The translations under genes were made by a program, and so were the position numbers. This document shows, one piece after another, positions 38,501 through 43,496 of a stretch of 64,000 bases of DNA; the stretch's first letter is position 1; the number at the start of each line of letters is the position of its first letter. This DNA comes from a virus. The notes under the pieces were generated by a model. The model worked only from the letters and a program-made list of their open reading frames with translations, was not told where the DNA came from and did no database searches. The stretch lies in IMG/VR virus record IMGVR_UViG_3300027736_001324, positions 62,001-126,000 of that record, one strand, 5' to 3'.

Positions 38501-38639
38501 GTTTGCCCAATATAGTATACAAGGTGCCAAAGATGCAGTAGAATACTATTATGAAGTTGAAAGTGACTTTAAAAAATTGCGTTTAAGTTATGATTGGGAT
38601 TGGTTAAGAACATTCTATGAGACTAAATACAAACTATGA
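32595..38639 (+). CDS. 2,014-aa tandem-repeat protein with glycosyltransferase-like C-terminal domain
   Basis: The ATG at 32595 starts MLRDVFYYGAKPNVHPREKF. Residues 36-83 are a degenerate first unit (FWIINEYCDYRNFDWDF). Residues 122-1313 contain 18 tandem units of 63-70 residues with consensus FDFSWRPDPREPAYIYxWGN, then KHxxxELKPTxEYHCxGATE and RKYMGDVEVLPExDKWxxxQ. Residues 1314 to about 1560 hold four longer degenerate units (FDFxxxPxP...HVFG). The last ~200 residues (SQHAAAESSATPWYF, NPVNGLVYGHQA, WDTWRTAFRECIKL) match the C-terminal part of the 16029 product. There is no signal peptide or membrane segment. It lies in the glycan operon; function unknown. It may be a multivalent binding scaffold fused to a transferase-like domain. 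Confidence 0.8.
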   Translation: MLRDVFYYGAKPNVHPREKFATSLEDARQQSTTEHFWIINEYCDYRNFDWDFDFEFLPDEDVWAEEHNNVWPSIHQKDSGTWLCTSNPTEIIIYRADVEPVKRKNETHKNWVLLDLVDETKFDFSWHPDPTDPPYIYTWGCKYFPVELQACLEYHVPGATTVKYMDSIVELLPHTDRWVEVQNIDKSLFDMSWRPSPLDPPMNYVWGNKHIDGKLKSTLEYHMPGATDTKYMSYPLPVLPEWDRWQIHDEIDKTSFDFSWRPDPREPAYIYQWGNKHYSSELSPTISYTAPGATEVKHMSQDVNLAVSKNWVFYHAVNKTKFDLTWRPDPTSPPYIYAWGNKYDPAEVKPTLEYIVPGATEYKYMDVVDLEPEWDRWKEHIFVDHSKFDFSWRPDPNLHEPPYIYVWGNKYDPAEVKPTLEYHVPGATEYKYMNIVDLEPEWDRWQEIQPVDKSKFDFSWRPDPNLHEPPYIYVWGNKHISAELKSTIEYHVPGATERKYMSQLVEVLPEFNRWKEIQSIDRNKFDLTWRPDPREPAYIYVWGNKHIPGELKSTIEYQCDGATEYKYMDELVEVLPEQEHWKVTQEVKNFDFTWRPDPREPAYIYTWGNKHIAAELKPTIEYYCEGATEHKYMGEVDVVPEMDRWNIVQEISNTFDLSWRPDPREPAYIYTWGNKYIPGDIKPTLEYHCEGATERKYMGDVDVLPELDKWKEIQSIDKTKFDMSWRPDPREPAYIYVWGNKHVEAELKSTIEYHCPDATERKYMGDVEVLPELDKWNIVQQVENFDFTWRPDPREPAYIYTWGNKHVSAELKPTLEYHCPDATERKYMGDVEVLPEFDKWKEIQPIDNTKFDMSWRPDPREPAYIYTWGNKHVSAEFKPTLEYYCEGATERKYMGDVEVLPEFDKWNIVQQVENFDFTWRPDPREPAYIYVWGNKWIQGDLKSTLEYHCEGATEFKYMKELLDVAPIHDHWNIIQKVENFDFSWRPDPREPAYIYIWGNKHIAGELKPTLEFHCQGAIERKFMGTAEVAPEWDRYQILIPVDKTSFDFTWRPDPREPEFIYVWGNQSNIAEKEPTIEYHCPGATERKYMNDNVAKTLPVVENWKILISVENFDFSWRPDPNSPPYIYIFGNQWHDAMTEPTLEYHVEGAAEKKYVTEIVPTATKTQEYWKTLIPIESFDYSWRPNPHSTPYIYVFGNQWHDSITEPTIEYHCPGATDKKYITDVIALAKSTATDNHWKRLIPIESFDYSWRPDPNSPPYIYVFGNKWNDAATEPSVEYYVDGATEHKYVSDPVAIPKAEIQYWAINNNDDLETFDFTWRPNPHSPSQIYQWQDNGPRYTVPGATDVVLMEHTGKTKKVIVNRYKIKTTLEDLINEHPEEVFWAINPDLNYDKFDFSWRPNEENFRHINVFGNEYSKNTQTYYINSPMYMLGNKEYNYVEDQSVQVDSNLSMFFIDKSNKESTSRFNELKLRYPQLQKTRYLNSWVDTINRCITKSETKLFWVLNSELDYSEFDFDFYPSPWQMNMIHVFGTQWSHWGNTYMVNKETFAEDTKYVKIIEHLSNLNFVKQRKAKATNVLYDIVYIDHGNKDLSDINNLIIKYEKSYLTTFRNMLDKLSVKKEHYVWVASTICDYTNFDFTYICDPFAKEQLHVFPSDKQKFGDTFLIDVNRLRELVDDMTTLEDYNKINFNQSQRVKRLEAPVIITEEDTHVSSINTEFDFPYAVFTTVDNKDIKVLDNEPMNIWSYETKNIIITSEGGTRIIVPKEARKYIKNELYDYPYIMPNDKLAKSNPLDIVFFSNGEACAEANYKHLLKLTEKLPNNVLRIDGINGRVKSQHAAAESSATPWYFLVNAKLKVDSKFNFNWQPDRLQIPKHYIFHATNPVNGLVYGHQAIVANNKKLTLANFGTGLDFTMDSEHEVVAINSGIGMYNSSEWDTWRTAFRECIKLKLSKTMENKERLDVWLNVGLGEFAQYSIQGAKDAVEYYYEVESDFKKLRLSYDWDWLRTFYETKYKL
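32958..36533 (+). repeat. 18 tandem ~199-bp coding repeats (FDFSWRPDP units)
   Basis: Each unit begins with an FD(F/M/L/Y)(S/T)W(R/H)Px core and spans about 66 codons. Central units (roughly 33.96-35.5 kb) are the most similar; outer units diverge. A higher-order two-unit period is visible: 34917-34990 and 35307-35380 are identical over 74 bp, 390 bp apart, matching alternation of KEIQxID-type and NIVQQVEN-type linkers. Confidence 0.9.
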
Positions 38640-38827
38640 TAGTTAAACTCGCAAACAAAATTGGGCAAGCACATGCCAAGTTCTTTATGTGGTTGGGTCA
38701 CAAAGCCGAAACTAACCCATGGTGGGCAGTCGCATTAACTGTTTGGGCATTATATGAAATTGGCGAGCATATTGCTGGTCCAGTTATGGCAATCATGTAT
38801 GCTACCGGACATCTTGTTGTCCAATAA
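38636..38827 (+). CDS. Small membrane-associated protein, 63 aa
   Basis: The ATG overlaps the repeat protein's stop (ATGA), so it is coupled to the end of the long operon. The product MIVKLANKIGQAHAKFFMWL is followed by a hydrophobic stretch (PWWAVALTVWALYEIGEHI and GPVMAIMYATGHLVV), giving one or two membrane helices. The N-terminus is basic. No catalytic motif is present. It might be an anchor for operon products or an unrelated small inner-membrane protein. Function unknown. Confidence 0.6.
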   Translation: MIVKLANKIGQAHAKFFMWLGHKAETNPWWAVALTVWALYEIGEHIAGPVMAIMYATGHLVVQ

Positions 38828-38833
38828 TGTCAA

Positions 38834-38841
38834 CTAAATAC
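38834..38841 (+). promoter_or_regulatory. Late-type promoter motif CTAAATAC
   Basis: Lies 36 nt before the ATG at 38878; AGGAG (38866-38870) sits 7 nt before that ATG. It would start the small host-interaction set. Confidence 0.5.
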
Positions 38842-38877
38842 ATATCTAGCACGTTATATATGTATAGGAGATAAAAT

Positions 38878-39204
38878 ATGAAAAAATTACTTTTGGTTGC
38901 TTTAACATTAATGGTCAGTAATATGGCTTTTGCTCAAGATTGCCGTTGGGGATTAGATCATCGTCATCACAATTGTGGACCTCGTTGGGAACCTCGCACA
39001 GTTATTGTTGAACGTAATGATTGGATAGCCCCATTAATCATCGGCGGAATTGCAGGAGCAGTTATTGCTAATCAAAATCAACAGCAACCAGTTGTTCAAC
39101 AACCGCAGACGGTAATAGTTCAGACTCAAAATGTGTGTACAGCATGGAAAGAGATTCAACAACCAGATGGTCAAATTTACCGTGAGCGTACCTGTACAAA
39201 ATAA
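38878..39204 (+). CDS. Exported glycine-zipper-like small protein
   Basis: 108 residues with a clear Sec signal peptide (MKKLLLVALTLMVSNMAFAQ, cleavage after AFA near residue 19). The mature part begins DCRWGLDHRHHNCG and has a Gly/Ala hydrophobic hairpin (APLIIGGIAGAVIANQ), a Gln-rich linker and a C-terminal CTAWKEIQ...RERTC segment. Four Cys could form disulfides in the periplasm. The layout resembles bacterial glycine-zipper envelope proteins, suggesting origin from a Gram-negative host. AGGAG at 38866 decides the start. Confidence 0.7.
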   Translation: MKKLLLVALTLMVSNMAFAQDCRWGLDHRHHNCGPRWEPRTVIVERNDWIAPLIIGGIAGAVIANQNQQQPVVQQPQTVIVQTQNVCTAWKEIQQPDGQIYRERTCTK

Positions 39205-39350
39205 TGTATCGTTATAAAGTTTGGGTTAGGTTAAATCAATATCAGACGGCTGATGTAACAATCAATGCTGATAATGATTTACAAGCCAAGATGTTAGCAG
39301 AATCTATATATGGTCAGGGCATGGTACTAAACTATACTCGCATTGACTAA
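39204..39350 (+). CDS. 48-residue hypothetical protein
   Basis: The ATG at 39204 overlaps the previous stop by one base. The product begins MYRYKVWVRLNQYQTADVTI and ends GQGMVLNYTRID. It has a beta-beta-alpha look (NADNDLQAKMLAESIYG as helix), common in tiny phage proteins. It is followed 10 nt later by another short ORF with its own AGGAG. No family is recognised. Confidence 0.6.
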   Translation: MYRYKVWVRLNQYQTADVTINADNDLQAKMLAESIYGQGMVLNYTRID

Positions 39351-39360
39351 AGGAGAACTT

Positions 39361-39507
39361 ATGTTTATTGGGTTAATGGGTGTTGATAATGATGGCAAAA
39401 CCATGTATACTCCAAATGGTAATAAGATATGGTTCACATTGCCATGGGGACTAGCGTGGAAATTACAAGAGATACAACATTGGATCGCTAAGAAAACTTG
39501 GCGATAA
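39361..39507 (+). CDS. 48-residue hypothetical protein
   Basis: The start ATG follows AGGAG at 39351-39355. The product MFIGLMGVDNDGKTMYTPNG then continues KIWFTLPWGLAWKLQEIQHW and IAKKTWR. It is aromatic-rich with one amphipathic or membrane-surface helix. The stop codon TAA lies within the late-type promoter motif at 39503-39511 that precedes the tmRNA. Function unknown. Confidence 0.55.
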   Translation: MFIGLMGVDNDGKTMYTPNGNKIWFTLPWGLAWKLQEIQHWIAKKTWR

Positions 39508-39511
39508 ATAG
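39503..39511 (+). promoter_or_regulatory. Late-type promoter motif GATAAATAG upstream of the tmRNA
   Basis: Late-like core about 40 nt upstream of the tmRNA T-arm. A transcript starting 6-10 nt downstream would include the whole acceptor piece. It overlaps the stop codon of the preceding ORF. Confidence 0.45.
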
Positions 39512-39520
39512 TAGTTATTG

Positions 39521-39580
39521 CTGTATGAAGCAAAGAGAAAAGTGTTCTGGACGCGGGTTCGACTCCCGCCAGGTCCACCA
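39521..39580 (+). ncRNA. ssrA: Circularly permuted tmRNA, acceptor (3') piece
   Basis: It contains a perfect T-arm (stem GCGGG 39553-39557 with CCCGC 39565-39569, loop TTCGACT), the 3' acceptor strand CAGGTCC (39570-39576), discriminator A and an encoded CCA at 39578-39580. The partner acceptor strand GGGCCTG lies downstream at 39651-39657 and pairs over 7 bp with a G3-U70-type wobble at position 3, the alanyl-tRNA synthetase identity element. Thus the 3' piece precedes the 5' piece, as in permuted two-piece tmRNAs of some proteobacteria and cyanobacteria. The 5' boundary is approximate. Confidence 0.88.
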
Positions 39581-39650
39581 TAAACATAATGTCTACTGGT
39601 GAATGAGATAACAATGCTCATAATAAAAGTCCAAACAGTATGTTTATGAT
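39581..39650 (+). other. Intervening segment of the permuted pre-tmRNA
   Basis: This 70-nt spacer joins the mature 3' CCA to the 5' end of the coding piece. Its ends pair with each other: together with the last two bases of CCA, CATAAACATA (39579-39588) and TATGTTTATG (39639-39648) form a 10-bp helix stacked below the acceptor stem. It would be removed by RNase processing (RNase P at the 39650/39651 junction by analogy) to leave two RNA pieces. Confidence 0.75.
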
Positions 39651-39830
39651 GGGCCTGACATTGGTTTCGACAGGGCAACAAGTAAATGAGTGGACAGCAC
39701 AAGAGCAACCTTGTAAAAAGAAGAAAAACCGTAAACGCAAACGACGAATTGTTCGCATTAGCAGCCTAAACGCTGCTTAGGGTTTCGGTAGGTTTCCTCG
39801 TAACAGAATAACCTACCATTAAGTTAATAC
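39651..39830 (+). ncRNA. ssrA: Circularly permuted tmRNA, coding (5') piece with tag ANDELFALAA
   Basis: It starts with GGGCCTGACATTGGTTTCGA, the conserved tmRNA 5' end (acceptor strand plus D-analogue). A small stem ACAAG/CTTGT (39699-39703 with 39710-39714) fits pseudoknot 1. The resume codon GCA is at 39737, and the reading frame to TAA at 39767-39769 encodes A-N-D-E-L-F-A-L-A-A, a proteolysis tag like the bacterial ANDExxALAA tags. Downstream, GGTAGGTT (39787-39794) pairs with AACCTACC (39810-39817). The piece ends close to the ATG at 39833; its exact 3' end is uncertain. It would rescue ribosomes and tag products for ClpXP-type degradation. Confidence 0.9.
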
Positions 39831-39832
39831 GT

Positions 39833-40504
39833 ATGAACAAAGAAATTATTTACGATAGTCCATTGATTATAAAATATCACAATTTTTTAACTTATGATGA
39901 GTGTAAATCCATAATAGATGCAATTGATGCAAAAGAATATGATAAAGCAACCGTATATTCCGTACCGGCTAGAGATTATTATAAGTCTGAGGGTAGAACT
40001 AATTCGACCTATGTAGACCGTACTAAAAAATTATTGCAACTAGAGATAAAAATTACTGATTTTTTTAATACTGAATTAAATGCAATCAATGGTAAAAATA
40101 CTCAGTATAATCCGGAAACACCACTTGCAATACAAAAATATGGAGTTGGCGAACAATACAAGGTACATGTAGATTATTTTAATAACACAGAAAAAGTTCA
40201 TAATAATGATAGACTTGCAACCTGCATTTTATACCTTAATGATGATTTTGAAGGTGGACACACATTTTTTAAACAGCTTAATATTAGTATTAAACCTAAG
40301 TCAGGAATGATATTATTTTTTAAGTATGATAGTAAATATTCACACGAAAATTATAAAACGATACATGCAGGTTTGCCAGTGGAGTCAGGAACCAAGTATA
40401 TTATATCAGCGTTCATGCGTGAAGGAAGTATACCGGACTGGAAACCCACTGCATCGGATAAAATAATTAAATTAAATCATGTTTACCCACATATAACTGC
40501 ATAA
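39833..40504 (+). CDS. 2-oxoglutarate/Fe(II) oxygenase (prolyl-4-hydroxylase-like)
   Basis: 223 residues. The Fe(II) site is HVD (H112, D114) in YKVHVDYF with the distal His178 in TIHAGLPV. Lys188 in SGTKYIISAF would bind 2-oxoglutarate. FEGGHTFF and KSGMILFF are typical of the P4Hc fold. The N-terminus (IIKYHNFLTYDECKSIIDAI) matches the usual lead-in. Such enzymes are common in aquatic phages; targets may be proteins, DNA or small molecules. It starts only a few bases after the tmRNA and has no obvious ribosome-binding site. Confidence 0.85.
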   Translation: MNKEIIYDSPLIIKYHNFLTYDECKSIIDAIDAKEYDKATVYSVPARDYYKSEGRTNSTYVDRTKKLLQLEIKITDFFNTELNAINGKNTQYNPETPLAIQKYGVGEQYKVHVDYFNNTEKVHNNDRLATCILYLNDDFEGGHTFFKQLNISIKPKSGMILFFKYDSKYSHENYKTIHAGLPVESGTKYIISAFMREGSIPDWKPTASDKIIKLNHVYPHITA

Positions 40505-40577
40505 ATATAATTTTCCTTTATCAACTAGCATACATTACGCAAACAGTATACTTACTTTGCGAGAATACATAATTTAT

Positions 40578-40606
40578 TTGACTGTATTTCTACTACTAAA
40601 TATTAG
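40578..40606 (+). promoter_or_regulatory. Sigma-70-like promoter for porin with overlapping late motif
   Basis: TTGACT (40578-40583), a 17-nt spacer and TATTAG (40601-40606) form a sigma-70-like promoter. A late-type CTAAATAT (40596-40603) overlaps its -10. This 146-nt gap between the oxygenase and the porin holds no gene. The porin ribosome-binding site AAAGGAAA lies near 40637-40644. Confidence 0.5.
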
Positions 40607-40650
40607 TCTAGCCTGAGTAATATCAGGTTTTTATTTAAAGGAAATTTAAT

Positions 40651-41535
40651 ATGAAGAAAATCGCACTTGCGACAATTTTAGCCGCTGCATCTCTTGCAGC
40701 ATCAGCACAAGTAGCCGTTTACGGTAAAATGCGTGTGTATGAAGAATCAGTAACAGTTGGATCTGCGGCAGCAGTAACAGCACTAACCAACGATACAAGT
40801 CGTTTAGGTTTTAAAGGTACTGAAGCATTAGGTGGCGGACTATCTGCTAACTTCACAATTGAAACTGGTATCGGTGCAGATGCTCCAGCAGCATCAACAT
40901 TGGGCGACAGAACTATGATTGTAGGTTTGTCAAACAGTTTAGGTTCAGTTAATGTTGGTCGTGACAAGCACACAATCGCACGTACACTTGATAACTATGA
41001 CGCAATGGGTAATGTATACGGTTCTAGTACCGCAGTCATTCACGCTGCTCAAGGTTCACGTTTCAGTAATGCGTTGTTTGTTTCAGCTACTCCAATGGCT
41101 GGTTTAACTGTTAACTACATCAATAGCAATAGCGAAGTAGCAGGCGTTAATAACCCACAAGCTGCTAGTATTGAATTTACTCGTGGTCCAATCAGTGCTA
41201 CTGTAGCAAATTTTGATAACGGTACAACAAGTACTTCAACAATCTATGGTGCAAAAGTTAAAGTTGAAAAGACTGGTACTACAGTTTTCGCTACATACTC
41301 TGATGACAAAGTTTCAGGTGTAACTACAAGTGGTAAAAGTATTGGTGTTAATCACCCAGTTACTGGTTCATTGATGGCACTTGCTAGCTATGGTGAGAAC
41401 AATACTACTAAAGCATTAGACTTAGGCGCAAGCTATAGTTTAAGCAAGCGTACAACAGTTCACGCTCGTTACATCAAAGAAGATGCAGCAGCAACAACTA
41501 CTAAGTACGCATTGGGTATGGAACACAATTTCTAA
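40651..41535 (+). CDS. Outer-membrane porin (betaproteobacterial Gram-negative porin type)
   Basis: 294 residues. A signal peptide MKKIALATILAAASLAASAQ is followed by VAVYGKMRVYEESV, the typical first strand of betaproteobacterial trimeric porins (VTLYGxxxxG style), then SRLGFKGTEALGGGLSANF and FVGL/VGLSNSLGSVNVGRD. The C-terminus ends ALGMEHNF with a terminal Phe, the BAM recognition signal. It is shorter than the usual 330-390 residues, so some loops are trimmed. Phage-borne porins are rare: it could alter nutrient uptake, mask receptors or exclude competing phages (inference). It is preceded by promoter-like sites and followed by a hairpin at 41559. Confidence 0.9.
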   Translation: MKKIALATILAAASLAASAQVAVYGKMRVYEESVTVGSAAAVTALTNDTSRLGFKGTEALGGGLSANFTIETGIGADAPAASTLGDRTMIVGLSNSLGSVNVGRDKHTIARTLDNYDAMGNVYGSSTAVIHAAQGSRFSNALFVSATPMAGLTVNYINSNSEVAGVNNPQAASIEFTRGPISATVANFDNGTTSTSTIYGAKVKVEKTGTTVFATYSDDKVSGVTTSGKSIGVNHPVTGSLMALASYGENNTTKALDLGASYSLSKRTTVHARYIKEDAAATTTKYALGMEHNF

Positions 41536-41558
41536 TCCAATCTAATCACATTGATTAT

Positions 41559-41577
41559 AAAGGGGCTTTGCCCCTTT
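41559..41577 (+). terminator. Hairpin after porin
   Basis: AAAGGGGC (41559-41566), loop TTT, GCCCCTTT (41570-41577). It is a strong 8-bp stem but followed by AGCC rather than a long T-run, so it is a probable terminator or mRNA 3' stabiliser. Confidence 0.55.
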
Positions 41578-41583
41578 AGCCAT

Positions 41584-41618
41584 ATGTAACATTACTGTCA
41601 CAATTCAATAACTAAATA
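41584..41618 (+). promoter_or_regulatory. Pho-box-like direct repeats and promoter upstream of pstS
   Basis: Seven-base repeats ATGTAAC (41584-41590) and CTGTCAC (41595-41601) are spaced by 4 A/T bases, and a weaker CAATAAC (41606-41612) follows after another 4. This is the CTGTCAT-N4-CTGTCAT architecture of PhoB operators. It sits at the expected distance before a -10-like or late-like TAAATA (41613-41618). It suggests host PhoB control of pstS under phosphate starvation. Confidence 0.6.
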
Positions 41619-41640
41619 TTTGTGTAACAAAGGAGATTAC

Positions 41641-42636
41641 ATGAAAAAACTATTTGCTATTCTATTAGCGGCTGTAACATTTGCAGCATCAGCACAAGAC
41701 ATTACAGGAGCCGGGGCAACATTCCCGGCTCCGTTGTATTCAAAGTGGGCAAGTGAATATAACAAAGCAACTGGCACTAAAATCAACTATCAATCAGTTG
41801 GTTCAGGAGCTGGCATTAAACAAATTGAAGCAAAGACAGTTACATTCGGTGCAAGTGATATGCCACTTACAGATGACAAACTAGCAGCGTCAGGGTTGTT
41901 TCAGTTTCCGACAGCAATCGGCGGAGTTGTCCCAGTTATCAATGTCAATAACATTGCTCCAGGACAATTGAAATTAACAGGCACAGTTATCGCTGATGTC
42001 TTTTTAGGTAAGATCACTAAATGGGATGACAATGCTATTAAGGCATTGAACCCAACATTAGTTTTGCCTAATCAAGATATTACTGTAGTTCGTAGAGCAG
42101 ATGGTAGTGGTACTACATTTATTTGGACAAACTATCTAAGCAAAGTAAGCAAAGAGTTTAAAGAAGTTATCGGTGAAGGTACTGCTGTAAATTGGAAAGT
42201 TGGAGCAGGCGGTAAGGGCAATGAAGGCGTAGCACAAATGGTTCGTCAACTACCGGGCTCATTGGGATATGTAGAGTTTGCTTATGTTAAACAAACTAAA
42301 ATGAATTGGGTTAACGTACAAAATAGTGCTGGAACTTGGGTGGCCCCAACAGAAGATGCTTTTAAAGCAGCGGCTGCTAATGCTGATTGGAACAAAAGTT
42401 ACTATCAGATACTAACTAATCAAGCAGGCAAAGAAGCATGGCCTATCAGTGGTGCTACATTTATTCTTGTTTACATCAAACCAGAAGATGTTGCTAAGTC
42501 TAAAGCAGCAATGACATTCTTTGATTGGGCATTCAGTAACGGAGATAAAGCAGCAGATGATTTAGATTATGTTGCACTACCAACATCAGTTAAGAACAAG
42601 ATTCGTGCTGATTGGAAACATTTAGGATTATTTTAA
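41641..42636 (+). CDS. pstS: Periplasmic phosphate-binding protein PstS
   Basis: 331 residues from ATG at 41641, chosen because AGGAG lies at 41631-41635 and because it gives a signal peptide MKKLFAILLAAVTFAASAQ; an upstream TTG would add seven residues. Mature motifs: ITGAGATFPAPLYSKW, SVGSGAGIKQI, FGASDMPL, IGGVVPVINV, RRADGSGTTFIWTNYLS and GKGNEGVAQMV, all characteristic of PstS with its phosphate-contacting Ser/Arg/Asp residues. It would feed the host PstABC transporter to raise phosphate uptake during infection, as proposed for cyanophage pstS. The Pho-box-like site upstream supports phosphate-responsive control. Confidence 0.95.
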   Translation: MKKLFAILLAAVTFAASAQDITGAGATFPAPLYSKWASEYNKATGTKINYQSVGSGAGIKQIEAKTVTFGASDMPLTDDKLAASGLFQFPTAIGGVVPVINVNNIAPGQLKLTGTVIADVFLGKITKWDDNAIKALNPTLVLPNQDITVVRRADGSGTTFIWTNYLSKVSKEFKEVIGEGTAVNWKVGAGGKGNEGVAQMVRQLPGSLGYVEFAYVKQTKMNWVNVQNSAGTWVAPTEDAFKAAAANADWNKSYYQILTNQAGKEAWPISGATFILVYIKPEDVAKSKAAMTFFDWAFSNGDKAADDLDYVALPTSVKNKIRADWKHLGLF

Positions 42637-42681
42637 ACCGACCGCAAGATTGAGCGGAAGCTGGAACTCGTAACCAGTACT

Positions 42682-42703
42682 AAGGGCCGAAAGGCTCTTT
42701 TTT
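42682..42703 (+). terminator. Rho-independent terminator after pstS
   Basis: Stem AAGGGCC (42682-42688) with GGCTCTT (42693-42699), GNRA-type loop GAAA, followed by a T-run. Confidence 0.8.
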
Positions 42704-42734
42704 ATTATAACAATAAGAGTGAGAACAACAATGT

Positions 42735-43496
42735 ATGAAAACTTACCGATCAATATTTGTATCCGATGTTCATTTGGGTACAAAAGATAGTCAAGCCGAA
42801 AAATTAAATAACTTTCTGAAACACAATTCATGTGATACATTATACTTAATAGGAGATATAATCGATGCCTGGAGAATTCAACAAAACAAATGGAGATGGA
42901 AACAAAGCCACACTAATGTGGTCCGTCGTGTTCTCGGTCATGCTAAACGCGGCACTCGTGTTGTTTATATTGCAGGTAATCACGATGAATTTTTAAGACC
43001 TATGATACCATATGGGTTCAGTTTTGGACTCATTGAGATACATAATCAAATAGAACATATAGGTGCAGATGGTAATCATTATCTTGTAGTACACGGAGAT
43101 ATGTTTGACGGTATAACTAGATTGGCACCTTGGATAGCATTTTTAGGAGACAAAGCATATGATGTCATTTTATCAGTTAATAGCAAATTCAATTGGCTAC
43201 GCCATCGCATGGGTTTTGGGTATTTTAGTCTTAGTAAATATCTCAAAGCAAGAGTAAAGAAAGCAGTAGACTTCATATTCCACTTTGAAAAAAATCTCGC
43301 AACCTATTGTAAAAAACGTGGGTTTGATGGTGTTATCTGTGGACACATTCACCATGCAGAGATTAAAGACATTGATGGTATTAAATACATGAATGATGGT
43401 GACTGGGTTGAATCCTGTACAGCACTTGTAGAACATTGGGACGGTCGTTGGGAAATAGTTACTTGGACTAAGGAGAAGGACAATGAAATTAAGTGA
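42735..43496 (+). CDS. UDP-2,3-diacylglucosamine diphosphatase-like metallophosphoesterase (LpxH-like)
   Basis: 253 residues. Metallophosphoesterase motifs are in order: SDVHLG (D11, H13), LIGDIIDAW (D41), AGNHDEF (N82, H83), VVHGDMFD (H120) and CGHIHHAEI near 210-216. The long insertion with NKWRWKQSHTNVVRRVL resembles the LpxH family, which cleaves UDP-2,3-diacylglucosamine in lipid A synthesis. A phage-borne copy could alter LPS output; a related phosphoesterase role cannot be excluded. It overlaps the next gene by 14 nt. Confidence 0.8.
   Translation: MKTYRSIFVSDVHLGTKDSQAEKLNNFLKHNSCDTLYLIGDIIDAWRIQQNKWRWKQSHTNVVRRVLGHAKRGTRVVYIAGNHDEFLRPMIPYGFSFGLIEIHNQIEHIGADGNHYLVVHGDMFDGITRLAPWIAFLGDKAYDVILSVNSKFNWLRHRMGFGYFSLSKYLKARVKKAVDFIFHFEKNLATYCKKRGFDGVICGHIHHAEIKDIDGIKYMNDGDWVESCTALVEHWDGRWEIVTWTKEKDNEIK

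Noticed and set aside
39541-39580. Possible ordinary tRNA 3' half
   Set aside because: The T-arm and CCA have no upstream anticodon and D arms, while a matching 5' acceptor strand and tag-coding segment lie downstream, which fits permuted tmRNA better.
39327-39708. Minus-strand ORFs over the tmRNA region
   Set aside because: They overlap the structured tmRNA and two small plus-strand ORFs. One contains an apparent bacterial-like peptide (GGPGGSRTRVQNTFLFA), but that is the antisense of the T-arm/acceptor sequence, a known source of spurious ORFs opposite tRNA-like genes.
40584-40600. Pho box upstream of the porin
   Set aside because: CTGTATT-TCTA-CTACTAA has the 7+4 spacing, but the second half matches the consensus poorly, unlike the site before pstS.
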